DNA from: Centroberyx gerrardi
Lineage: Eukaryota > Chordata > Actinopteri > Beryciformes > Berycidae
Direction of reading: 5' to 3'
DNA length: 64,000 bases
NCBI RefSeq assembly: GCF_048128805.1
Contig: NC_136017.1
Coordinates: 1,467,956-1,531,955 of the forward strand
The translations under genes and the position numbers were made by a program. Every line of letters starts with the position of its first letter. Position 1 is the first letter of the stretch. This document shows positions 49,010 through 57,528 of the stretch, one piece after another. The notes under the pieces are model-generated. The model worked only from the letters and a program-made list of their open reading frames with translations, ran no database searches and was not told the origin of the DNA.

Positions 49010-50189
49010 GCTGTCAGGCTGTCTGCTCACAGAGGAAGGCTGTGCTTCTCTGGCCTCAGCTCTGAGCTCCAACCCCTCCCATCTGAGAGAGCTGGACCTG
49101 AGCTACAATCATCCAGGAGCCTCAGGAGTGAAGCTGCTCTCTGCTGGACTGGAGGATCCACACTGGAGACTGGACTCTCTCAGGTCTGGAGAGGCAACGT
49201 CTGCTAGAAGGCTGAGAGTCACACACATTTTCTCTGTCACACTGAGAAGATGAGGAATATTGTTTAATATGTAATGGTGGATATGAGTGATGTTGTATGG
49301 AAAATCACTCATACAGAAGGTTATGAAGGTTATTTGTTTCCATTATGAAGAGATTATGCTGGTCTGACTTTATTTAACCCCACAGTGTGGACCATGGTGG
49401 AGTGCAGTGGTTGAAACCAGGTCTGAGGAAGTGTAAGTGTGTATTTAGTTTGTTTGCATTCAATTCCTATTTAAATAGAAAGCTCATGTATGTGACATCT
49501 TTTTATTCAAATCCTATTAAAAGATGGCTGACAAAATGTGTCATCATGAAACTGAAGAAATGAACAGTCAATCTGTTAAATCAACAGATAATAAACACAA
49601 CAGGTGTATTAGATGAGAAGCTGCTGCTGTATTGAGTCTTGTTCTCTCATCAGATGCCTGTGAACTCACTCTGGACCCAAACACAGCACACAGAGAGCTG
49701 CTCCTGTCTAGAGACAACAGAAAGGTGACAGCGGTGAAAAAGAAGCAGCCATATCCTGATCACCCAGAGAGATTTGACTACTGTCCTCAGCTGCTGTGTA
49801 GAAATGGTCTGACTGGTCGCTGTTACTGGGAGGTCGAGTGGGAAGGAGAGGTTCATATAGGAGTGACTTACAGAGGAATCAGAAGGAGAGGAGAGGGTGA
49901 TGACTGCAGGCTTGGATGGAATGAAAAGTCCTGGAGTCTGTTCTGCTATGATAATAGTTACTCTGTCTGGCACAATAACAGAGGAACACTCATATCTTCC
50001 ACTTCCTCTTCTGACTCAGACAGAGTAGCAGTGTATCTGGACTGGCCTGCTGGCTCTCTGTCCTTCTACAGAGTTTCCTCTGACACACTGATCCACATCC
50101 ACACCTTCCACTCCACATTCACTGAACCACTCTACCCTGGGTTTGGGGTTGGAACGTTTGGTTCCTCAGTGTCTCTGTGTCAGGGTTAG
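39332..50189 (+). CDS. FISNA-NACHT-LRR-B30.2 NLR receptor (NLRC3-like), copy A, intact
   Basis: A fish NLR, a cytoplasmic immune sensor of the NLRC3-like (NLR-C) class. Exons: 39332-39420, 39533-39646, 39747-39893, 40163-40273, 41285-41363, 41553-41781, 42037-43837, 43952-44125, 46078-46251, 48301-48474, 49010-49183, 49386-49432, 49654-50189. Total is 3849 nt (1282 aa) in one unbroken phase. Exons 2-4 repeat the motif [18 protein letters not shown]. The FISNA-NACHT exon carries Walker A GVAGIGKT (about 354-361) and Walker B FIFDGLDE (about 427-434). Four 58-residue LRR exons span about 857-1088. The PRY-SPRY (B30.2) domain runs from about 1105 to the end. Exon 4 uses a GC donor and the last LRR exon a weak GTCTGG donor. 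Introns hold a Kolobok-like element and an L1, but no coding exon is broken. An ISRE-like site lies upstream. Confidence 0.9.
41236..41276. repeat. (TG)n tract at the NLR-A exon 5 acceptor
   Basis: The TG run ends 8 bases before the acceptor AG (TACTCCACAG at 41284), so it forms part of the 3' splice-site region. The copy B tract is 2 bp longer. Confidence 0.9.
42037..43837 (+). CDS. FISNA-NACHT exon of NLR copy A
   Basis: Exon 7 of the copy A model, 1801 nt, phase 1 in and phase 2 out. It holds the fish-specific NACHT-associated segment (about 90 residues ending [19 protein letters not shown]), then the P-loop, the DGLDE Walker B, the LWITTRPAA sensor-like strand and a winged-helix region with [17 protein letters not shown]. 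It ends ASNKSL, the usual junction to the LRR exons. The translation is identical to the copy B exon; I noticed a single synonymous difference (TTCCGA here against TTTCGA). Confidence 0.93.
43952..44125 (+). CDS. LRR exon 1 of NLR copy A
   Basis: 174 nt, 58 residues, ribonuclease-inhibitor type: [15 protein letters not shown] then [16 protein letters not shown]. The donor is GTGAGA. Confidence 0.9.
44364..45785 (+). mobile_element. L2-like LINE 3' fragment split by a Kolobok-like element (copy A)
   Basis: The left part (44364-44513) encodes a '[18 protein letters not shown]' type block. The right part (45568 to about 45785) resumes at GATTTCACTGATCAC and continues to a LINE-type tail. The two halves join smoothly when 44514-45567 is removed, as the uninterrupted paralogue at 61885-62330 shows. 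Confidence 0.65.
44514..45563 (+). mobile_element. Kolobok-like DNA transposon with THAP-domain ORF, defective (copy A)
   Basis: Long terminal inverted repeats of about 310-340 bp (AGGGTAACTTC... / ...GAAGTTACCCT) bound a 1050-bp element. It is flanked by TTAA on the right (45564-45567) and ATAA on the left (44510-44513, one change). The interior (44940-45380) encodes a THAP zinc-finger domain: [36 protein letters not shown] one-base deletion separates the natural ATG at 44940 from this frame. No transposase catalytic domain follows, so it is a non-autonomous, dead derivative. THAP domain plus TTAA target fits the Kolobok superfamily. It lies in the intron between LRR exons 1 and 2. Confidence 0.68.
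45862..45955 (-). repeat. tRNA-derived SINE fragment, antisense (copy A)
   Basis: On the minus strand TGTAGCTCACTGAGC (A box) and GGTTTGATTTCC (B box) are spaced about as in a tRNA-type SINE head. The same fragment is present in copy B at about 62397-62490. Confidence 0.5.
46078..46251 (+). CDS. LRR exon 2 of NLR copy A
   Basis: 174 nt. Starts [16 protein letters not shown] and ends in GTAAGA. It is nearly identical to LRR exon 1 in its second half, a sign of recent exon duplication or conversion. Confidence 0.9.
46313..47983 (+). mobile_element. 5'-truncated L1-type LINE (copy A)
   Basis: Encodes the C-terminal half of an L1-like reverse transcriptase, including the YADDLLLY catalytic motif, then the CDRC-HMFWSCP 3' region. 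Frameshifts occur near 46840 and before 47093. It ends in an A tract after AATAAACAAAG. A 13-bp target duplication ACATTGCATGCTG flanks it (46300-46312 and 47984-47996), the mark of target-primed insertion. It lies in the intron between LRR exons 2 and 3 in the same orientation as the gene and is not active. Confidence 0.85.
48301..48474 (+). CDS. LRR exon 3 of NLR copy A
   Basis: 174 nt. Begins [18 protein letters not shown] and ends ETLR with donor GTAAGA. Same phase as the other LRR exons. Confidence 0.9.
48952..49006. repeat. (TG)n tract forming the NLR-A LRR exon 4 acceptor
   Basis: A run of about 27 TG units runs directly into CAG at 49007-49009, leaving no ordinary polypyrimidine tract. 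Confidence 0.9.
49010..49183 (+). CDS. LRR exon 4 of NLR copy A
   Basis: 174 nt. [18 protein letters not shown] and [17 protein letters not shown] then [12 protein letters not shown], the typical last LRR before the B30.2 linker in fish NLRs. The donor GTCTGG is weak. Confidence 0.88.
49654..50189 (+). CDS. B30.2 (PRY-SPRY) exon of NLR copy A
   Basis: Last coding exon, 178 codons with the TAG stop. The PRY part is [23 protein letters not shown] marks follow: [56 protein letters not shown] and [12 protein letters not shown]. It is joined to the LRRs by a 47-nt linker exon (49386-49432, [16 protein letters not shown]). The B30.2 fold serves as a ligand-binding module in fish NLRs and TRIMs. 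Confidence 0.93.
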
Positions 50190-50498
50190 GGGGGTCGCGT
50201 AGGGTGTTCAGGCCTCCTTTTTGGAGGATGACGACAATGATGATGATGAGAAACCTTTCTCGTTATAATGACATACCAAGATATTTCGTTATAACGAGAT
50301 ACCAAGAAACTTTCAAATGTTATAATGAGAAAAAGATCTATAGCCTAATGAGAAAACAACCTACGGACATCGGAGAAATTGAGAAAGGCTCGTTTACACG
50401 ATTTAATCAAGTTGACTAGACTCATGGAATGAGACAACTCAGCAACAATCAGACAGGGGGGCTTCATGTTACATGGATCCATACCATAAACACATATG

Positions 50499-50559
<61 letters not shown>

Positions 50560-51021
50560 CTCTTACACACACAGTCACACAAGAAATCATTATGGTGTTA
50601 AGCAGGACCGTTTCTAGCTTGTTGGGGGCCCTATGCAAAATCCTGTTTGACTCCAACCCCCCCCCCCCCCCCCCGCTATTTCAAGCACTCATGAATACAC
50701 ATCAAATCTACATCGACACAAATTCCATATGCAAATCAGACCGAATGCTGCATTTTTCACATAAAAAACTTATTTTAATTTCAGGAACTTAGTTGCATTG
50801 TTAAGACATCAAAATCAAAACAAACATGCAAATTGTAAATACTTATCGGACTTTATTAATAAGCGCCAAGCTCGGTCTGATAACGCTGACAGTCAAGTCA
50901 AAGCCTCTTCTGAGAAAACTATCAGCGCATCGACAATGACAAGTTTTATTAGACCAGTTCATATTGATATCAGCTGCTTTGAAACTAGACTTAGTTTGTC
51001 ATCCTATTTATACATGATAGT

Positions 51022-51079
<58 letters not shown>

Positions 51080-51398
51080 GTCCCAGTATACCTCCCCAGA
51101 CACCACCACTGTCTAGAAGTAATAAAGTACTACTACTATTTCTAACCTGTGATCTTTAGGTGATTCAATTAAAAAGGTTGCAGTCAACAAATAGTTTTTA
51201 TAGCAGATCACTTTATTCACATTGCAGACACAATGTAGCCAAACAAAATAACATTTCTTATCATGTAGCAACATCCAAGTGATATACATTTTTTTTTGCC
51301 AGTCCACAAAAAATATTAGGTCGGTCAAACATCCTACAGACTTCAGATCACACTAAATGAACACTGAAGACGGGAGACATTGCCAAGCCTGCTAACGG
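50190..51398. other. 3' flank of NLR copy A
   Basis: Contains (CA)n at 50501-50553, a run of about 18 C at 50657-50674, (GT)n at 51021-51078, and AATAAA at 51121-51126, a possible polyadenylation signal 930 bases past the stop. No gene is recognised; the repetitive Val/Cys and Thr/His open frames are microsatellite artefacts. Confidence 0.6.
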
Positions 51399-51514
51399 CC
51401 ACTAGGGGGCAGATAGACTAACTGTGAGAGAGTGAATGTCTCCTAACGGCCACTAGGGGGCAGATAGACTAACTGTGAGAGAGTGAATGTCTCCTAACGG
51501 CCACTAGGGGGCAG
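51399..51514 (+). repeat. CTCF-motif minisatellite, left part (3 units)
   Basis: 51-bp units carry CCACTAGGGGGCAG at 51399-51412, 51450-51463 and 51501-51514. The core matches the vertebrate CTCF consensus (CCASYAGRKGGCRS). All cores point the same way. The rest of the unit reads ATAGACTAACTGTGAGAGAG then TGAATGTCTCCTAACGG. Confidence 0.85.
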
Positions 51515-51519
51515 ATAGA

Positions 51520-52734
51520 TATGTTCCTGCAATATCGGAGGCTGCAGTTTCAGGATCGTAGTCCTAGGACTGCATTTCTAGGACTGCATTTCTAGGACCC
51601 TAGTTTTTTGCGACAGCGCCACCTAGCGAATTGGATAATCAAGGGACCGCATTTCTAGGACACATGGACAAGATGGACGACAATCAGAGTGTGAGTACTG
51701 AATGTGAATAAAGTTTTATTTGTTTAACGTTAAAAACAATTCTGGTGTCTTTGAATTGGACAGCAAAGTTAACGTTAGCTAGCCGAAGTGTAAGTAGCTA
51801 ACTATGATAGTCTTAAAGGCACTACAAACAATCATCTGTTAGCTTATGATAGCTTACTGCAAAATGAACTGTTAGCCTATTTGTTTATTTGTTTAATAAA
51901 ACCGGGGGGGGGATGTTTTATTGTCCTTGTTGAATCTGTTTAATGTATTGTTGCTTGTTATTGTTTATTATTGTATCAAATATATATATATAATCTTGAA
52001 TCTGCCCCCAGAGTCGTCCTTGTGTCTTGCCTCTCGCCAGCCTTTCAAATATCTGGTTGAGATCTAGTGACTGCAAAGGCCATAGCATATGATTCCATCT
52101 TTATTTTACCTAATGAGCTAATTATGCTAATTACACAAATTGCCCAACATGCAACTCTTAGCAACCAAGTTGAATTGCAAGATAGAAAGTAGTATTTGGG
52201 TGGAATAAACCTTTAAAACTATAAGTCGTTAGACGGAAAGTAGTATTTGGGTGGAATAAACCTTTGAAACTAAGTAGTTAGACAGAAAGTAGTATTTGGG
52301 TGGAATAAACCTTTAAAACTATAAGTAGTTAGACAGAAAGTAGTATTTGGGTGGAATAAACCTTTGAAACTAAGTAGTTAGAAAGAAAGTAGTATTTGGG
52401 TGGAATAAACCTTTAAAACTATAAGTCGTTAGACAGAAAGTATTTGGGTGGAATAAACCTTTAAGACTATAAGTACTTGGACAGAAAGTAGTATTTGGGT
52501 GGAATAAACCTTTAAAACTATAGGTACTTGGACAGAAAGTAGTATTTGGGTGGAATAAACCTTTAAAACTTTAAGTCGTTAGACAGTATGGGTCCTAGGA
52601 CTGCGGTCCTGAAACTGCAGCCTCCTCTATTTACGGTCATCCAATTCGCTAGGTGGCGCTGTCGCAAAAAACTAGGGTCCTAGAAATGCAGACTGCGGTC
52701 CTGAAACTGCAGCCTCCGGTGTTGCAGGAACATA
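51520..52734. mobile_element. Inverted-repeat element inserted in the CTCF-motif array
   Basis: Ends TATGTTCCTGCAA and TTGCAGGAACATA form inverted termini that continue inward about 130 bp (GGAGGCTGCAGTTTCAGGA; TTTTTTGCGACAGCGCCACC; TAGCGAATTGGAT). The interior has no transposase. It holds a 51-bp-scale tandem array at 52180-52590. Both flanks read ATAGA, but the target duplication is imperfect. Its insertion splits the 51-bp CTCF-motif array into 3 and 5 units. A hAT-like origin is possible but unproven. Confidence 0.6.
52180..52590 (+). repeat. Tandem repeat inside the inverted-repeat element
   Basis: Eight units of roughly 47-54 bp share GTAGTATTTGGGTGGAATAA and ACCTTTAAAACTATAAGT. It is non-coding. 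Confidence 0.85.
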
Positions 52735-52770
52735 GCATAGAACTGTGAGAGAGTGAATGTTTCCTAACGG

Positions 52771-52989
52771 CCACTAGGGGGCAGATAGACCAACTGTGAG
52801 AGAGTGAATGTCTCCTAACGGCCACTAGGGGGCAGATAGACCAACTGTGAGAGAGTGAATGTCTCCTAACGGCCACTAGGGGGCAGATAGACTAACTGTG
52901 AGAGAGTGAATGTCCCCTAACGGCCACTAGGGGGCAGATAGACTAACTGTGAGAGAGTGAATGTCTCCTAACGGCCACTAGGGGGGCAG
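52771..52989 (+). repeat. CTCF-motif minisatellite, right part (5 units)
   Basis: Cores at 52771-52784, 52822-52835, 52873-52886, 52924-52937 and 52975-52989 (the last with one extra G), at exact 51-bp spacing and in the same orientation as the left part. Confidence 0.85.
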
Positions 52990-53161
52990 ATAGACTCTAC
53001 TCTGAGGGACAGTGAGTGACCAACCCGCCTATATTGTTATTTCATCACATCCACACACACACAACCAAAAACACATAAACAGTTATTGGAAATGCCATTA
53101 CTATTACCATCTTTACTATTCTTTAAATGTTCCCTGTTTACAGCTTTTGCTTCCCACACTT

Positions 53162-53265
53162 CAAGTTATATATTATATTATATTATATTATATTATATTA
53201 TAGTATAGTATAGTATATTATATTATATTATATTATATTATATTATATTGTATTATATTATATTA
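53162..53265. repeat. (ATATT)n microsatellite
   Basis: About twenty copies of the TATTA pentamer with TATAG variants in the middle. A (TTG)n tract follows at about 53397-53430. Confidence 0.9.
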
Positions 53266-53395
53266 CAGTCACCCACTTGACTGAGGGGAGTTGTCATATT
53301 TACATTAAATTTATGAGCTTTGTAATGATAATGCCATTGTCGTGATTATTATTTTAATCTTAACAGGCCTAATCATTCTTATTCTTACTTTTTAC

Positions 53396-53429
<34 letters not shown>

Positions 53430-53541
53430 GCCCTTGGCAATGTGCTTTGGCAATACTGTAGGTACTGTAGGCAATATGGTCATGCCAATAATGTATGATT
53501 GAATTAAACTGACCTAAACTGAATTGAATGCCTCCTACCGG

Positions 53542-53555
53542 CCACTAGGGGGCAG
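53542..53555 (+). promoter_or_regulatory. Isolated CTCF-like motif
   Basis: CCACTAGGGGGCAG within GCCTCCTACCGGCCACTAGG and AGATAGCTAA, a detached ninth unit of the array about 560 bp downstream. Confidence 0.5.
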
Positions 53556-54189
53556 ATAGCTAAACAGTGACTGAGTTAATAAATATTACACACCTTCCTA
53601 ATAATTTGTTACAGAACCTGCAGATCTAGACATCTGCAGAGAGAGGAGCAGTTGTTTTATTCAAATGAGATTTTATCACCATCTGCTGTTTTTTATGTAA
53701 TTTTTTTTAAATACCACATCCATTACAGAGTACACACTTTATGGCTCTCCATAAGCATCAGAAACTACATTTGCTGTTATAATTGTCAAGTAACACTCTT
53801 TGATAGTGTTTTTATGGAACTATATTTTTATGGTATTTTATATATTTTTCTCTTGTCATCAATATGAAACAAATGAGTCATATTTCACAACAATGTCAGC
53901 TACAGTTACTCTCTGCAGGAATTAATAGGCAACATATTTGTCCTAAACAGTTGGCCTGTTAGCCTCATCAACATCGCAGGTCGGTGTTAAATGTAACTAT
54001 AATTACAACTCATATATTTTGTAAACATTTAATGCCACTGAAAATCAATTAAGCACAGTCAAACCAATATGCACCACCAGAACTTCAGTGCATGTAATGA
54101 TGTTTTTAATGGTAGGGTTAGACTATAACATATTCAGCCTTGTCACAATTTATATTTCCTCAAACAAACCAGTCTGACAGCTCGCTCGC

Positions 54190-54225
<36 letters not shown>

Positions 54226-54227
54226 AA

Positions 54228-54239
54228 TTTCACTTTCAC
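54228..54239 (-). promoter_or_regulatory. ISRE/IRF-like element upstream of NLR copy B
   Basis: TTTCACTTTCAC, again just after a (CT)n tract and before a GGCGCAGATTATT segment that is also found after the copy A motif (GTCGCAGATTATT). It is 1.35 kb upstream of the start codon. Confidence 0.5.
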
Positions 54240-55084
54240 GTATCGTTGTGGCGCAGATTATTTTCACCACCAAAAGGTATTGTAACCAGTTTACATGACA
54301 GTTTACAGTGGGTTAGTGGTGTTAATGTTAAAATCTGAAGTCTACTAAAAGTAGTAGTTAGTAATTAGTTGCTTTCTGCTGCAGGTTTGAGGGGAAAAAA
54401 ACTCTTCAATAGGACTTTGACTCTCACTAACTCTGCCAGCGATGATAGAAGGCTTTTTGACAATTTATTAACAAAATAAGCTTAAAAGTTAAAATAAGGT
54501 TTCTCAGACAAGTTCAACATTAATGATGCTTCATCAACAATATTGTGGAAACTATATTTTCATGTATGATATTTACTTTTGTAACCAGGCTAGTTTCACT
54601 GACTGCAGCAAGACAAACATAAAAGTTGCAACCAACAATATAAAACAACATATGTTAAAATACAATAAATGTCACATAATATAAAGTGCAAATTAAAACA
54701 ATAATCTACAGTAAAATCTCTTGCTGTAATAAAAATGGAAGAGTTTAACTTCCTGTCACATGCTCCACACATTTTTGATATTGCAGCTGTCATTTTGTGT
54801 AAAGTCAGACACACAGCTCGCTCTGTTATTGAATTTTAAAGCGATATACATTTTTCCTCCTCCATGCATTACATCTGTGTGTGCTGGTCTGCTGTTTAGT
54901 TGACTGTAGATGATGTGGTTAATGTCTCCATCTAGTGGACATACAGTAGAACTGATCACCTGATCTGTGATTTCTCTGCCTCAGACCTGGTTTCTGGCCT
55001 CAGGTTAGACCGGTTTGGTGTCAGACTGATGTTTCTAGACTTTGATAGTGAAGTTATAAGGAAGTGACCGCACCCTCAGATCAA

Positions 55085-55218
55085 ATGAACACAGACACCC
55101 AGAACTGACGAAGGAGAATAAGCAGCGTCTTCTCTGTCAGTGTTTCCTCTACAGATGAAGGCAGAACATCTCTGTGACTTGATCTGGATGTGAATTCACC
55201 AGGAAAACATCTTCCAAG
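55085..55218 (+). other. Candidate 5' untranslated exon of NLR copy B
   Basis: Ends AACATCTTCCAAG|GTAAGATT. Typical leader sequence precedes it (CTCTGTGACTTGATCTGGAT, then GTGAATTCACCAGGAAAACA). The 5' limit is uncertain. This region is clearly more diverged from copy A than the coding body. Confidence 0.5.
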
Positions 55219-55579
55219 GTAAGATTGTTGTTTGATGAATACACTAGCTGACATTGTATGATGTGACTGTATAGTTGACTTTTGTAAGACAAAGTGCTAA
55301 AGTCTTTCAAATCACCTGCTGTTTGCAGATGGCGTTCATAGTGCCATTATTAATACAACATTTTTTAAATCCATGATGTATATTGATAATTTTTGTAGCG
55401 CAAAATTTTGTGCCAGAAATGTTCATTACATTCCTAACACTACAGTATATTTGGCATTTTACTGTCAGGAGTGATCAGAACAGCAGAAGTGATATATCCT
55501 GTAATGGAAACCTTGTTGTAATGGATCAGTCCAGCTAACAGCATGTTGGGTGTGTTTGTGTAAAGGTGTTCGCTCTACT

Positions 55580-57481
55580 ATGAGTCAGTCTGAGGAGAGA
55601 GAGGAGGGGCTCCCTCCCTCTAAAACCACTCTGTCTGGGGAACATGACAGCCGGACCAAAGCTAAGAGGTAAGATGAGGATCTCTAACTGTCCATGACTG
55701 TTCTCCATCTCAGAGCTCAGCAGTGAAATCATTACAGCATCATTATTCAGAGTAAAAGCTCTGTCTCTGTTGTGTTGAAGCCCAGTCCAGCGAGTCCAGG
55801 AGAGACCAGACTCCCCTGAACCCAGCTGTGTGTCCATGAAGAGTGACCGGTCTATGGATCCTCCTCGAAATTTTAAAGATAAACATCCTTCTGAAAATAT
55901 GTAAGTCATTATTTTAGTATGTTAGCATTACTAAGAAAGTAAGTTCTTCATAAGGACACAGATACCTTCACTGTGTTCATAATGTTTCTATCAGGATCCA
56001 GCAGGAGAGACCAGACTCCCCTGAACCCAGCTGTGTGTCCATGAAGAGTGGCCACTCTATGGATCCTCCTATTTATTTTAAAAGAAAACATTCTGACAAA
56101 AAAAAAAAGAAGAAAAAAAAAAGACAATCTTCTGAAACAAAGTAAGTCAAGATAATGTTACTATATAATGTTAGCATTAACAAAGCTTTTAAAAGATGTA
56201 ACATTGGTCTTGTTTTTTAACCATTTCTGTGTGAGAAAGTTTGGAAGCTACTATAGAAGCTGTTGAGGAAGGGGAGAACGTTACTCATTCACTCTCCTCT
56301 CACAGATTTTCTATCTGGTTCTGGGATTTTAACTGGTGACCTTCTGCTCAAAATCCTGATTTTCTTGAGGTTAAAATACCCTTCTTTTGTCAATCCTGTG
56401 TTCCTATCAGGATCCAGCAGGAGAGACCAGACTATCCTGAGCCCAGCTGTGTGTCCATGAAGAGTGACTGGTCTATGGATCGCCCGATTTATTTTAAAAG
56501 ACAACATTCTTCTAAAACAACGCAAGTCAACATAATGTTAATATTTAATTTTAGCATTAATAAAGAATTTTAAAGATGTAACATTGCTCTTGCTTTTTAA
56601 CCTTTTTCATGTAGAGAAAGTTTGGCAGCTACAATAGAAGCTGTTGAGGAACGGGGGGAGAATGTTTCTCATTCACTCTCCTGTCACAGATTTTCTATCT
56701 GGTTCTGGGATTTGACCTGGTGACCTTCTGGTCAAAATCCCGGCCCTTCATACAAATTTTAAATTGTAAAATTGTTTTCTTCATAAGGACACAGATATCT
56801 TCACTGTGCTCATAATATGTTTCTATCCAACCTGATCTCACACAAATACGTGAGATGAACACATTTCCCAAACCTTAGCCAAGTTGTATTACTTGCCTAA
56901 AGTTGACCTTTAGCCAACCTGTAGGTAAAAATGGTCTGTCGAATTTGTGCTGTTGAGGGAAAATATTTACTGAATTTGCAGGCTCATAAACCACACTGTT
57001 TGTGTTGCTGGCCAGTTGCCTGGGATTTGTTTAGAACAGTGCAAAATAGCTGACTGCATAAGGCATAGAGTATTAATGTATGCGTTTGAATTTGGTATAG
57101 CCTAATAATAAGAGGTATTATTTATGAATTTATTTTGACAGTAAGGGTTAGGGTAAAAGGAAATGCCTCTAATGGTTTTGATGTGGAGCGCAGAGTTTAA
57201 GTTTGATAGCGGTCTGTCTGCTGTAGGATCTCACCTTCACGGCTCCTGCAAAGAGATTCTTGAAATCTCACGACTAGATGAACGACACATTTCATACTAC
57301 TTGAGTTCTGAGTATTTTCTAGAAAGCTTCGTGAAATAAACAAATGTCTTGAAGAATGGCTTCAAGATATACACAGCAGTACGACCTGCTTTGGGAAAGA
57401 CACTCCAGAGCAACATTTACAGTGGAGTTCACCTTGTGTTTCTGCCAGGATTCATCATGACAGAACACAACACCTTTAACA

Positions 57482-57528
<47 letters not shown>

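Noticed and set aside
51399-52989. CRISPR-like direct repeats
   Set aside because: The units are full tandem copies with no variable spacers, in a vertebrate genome; this is a minisatellite.
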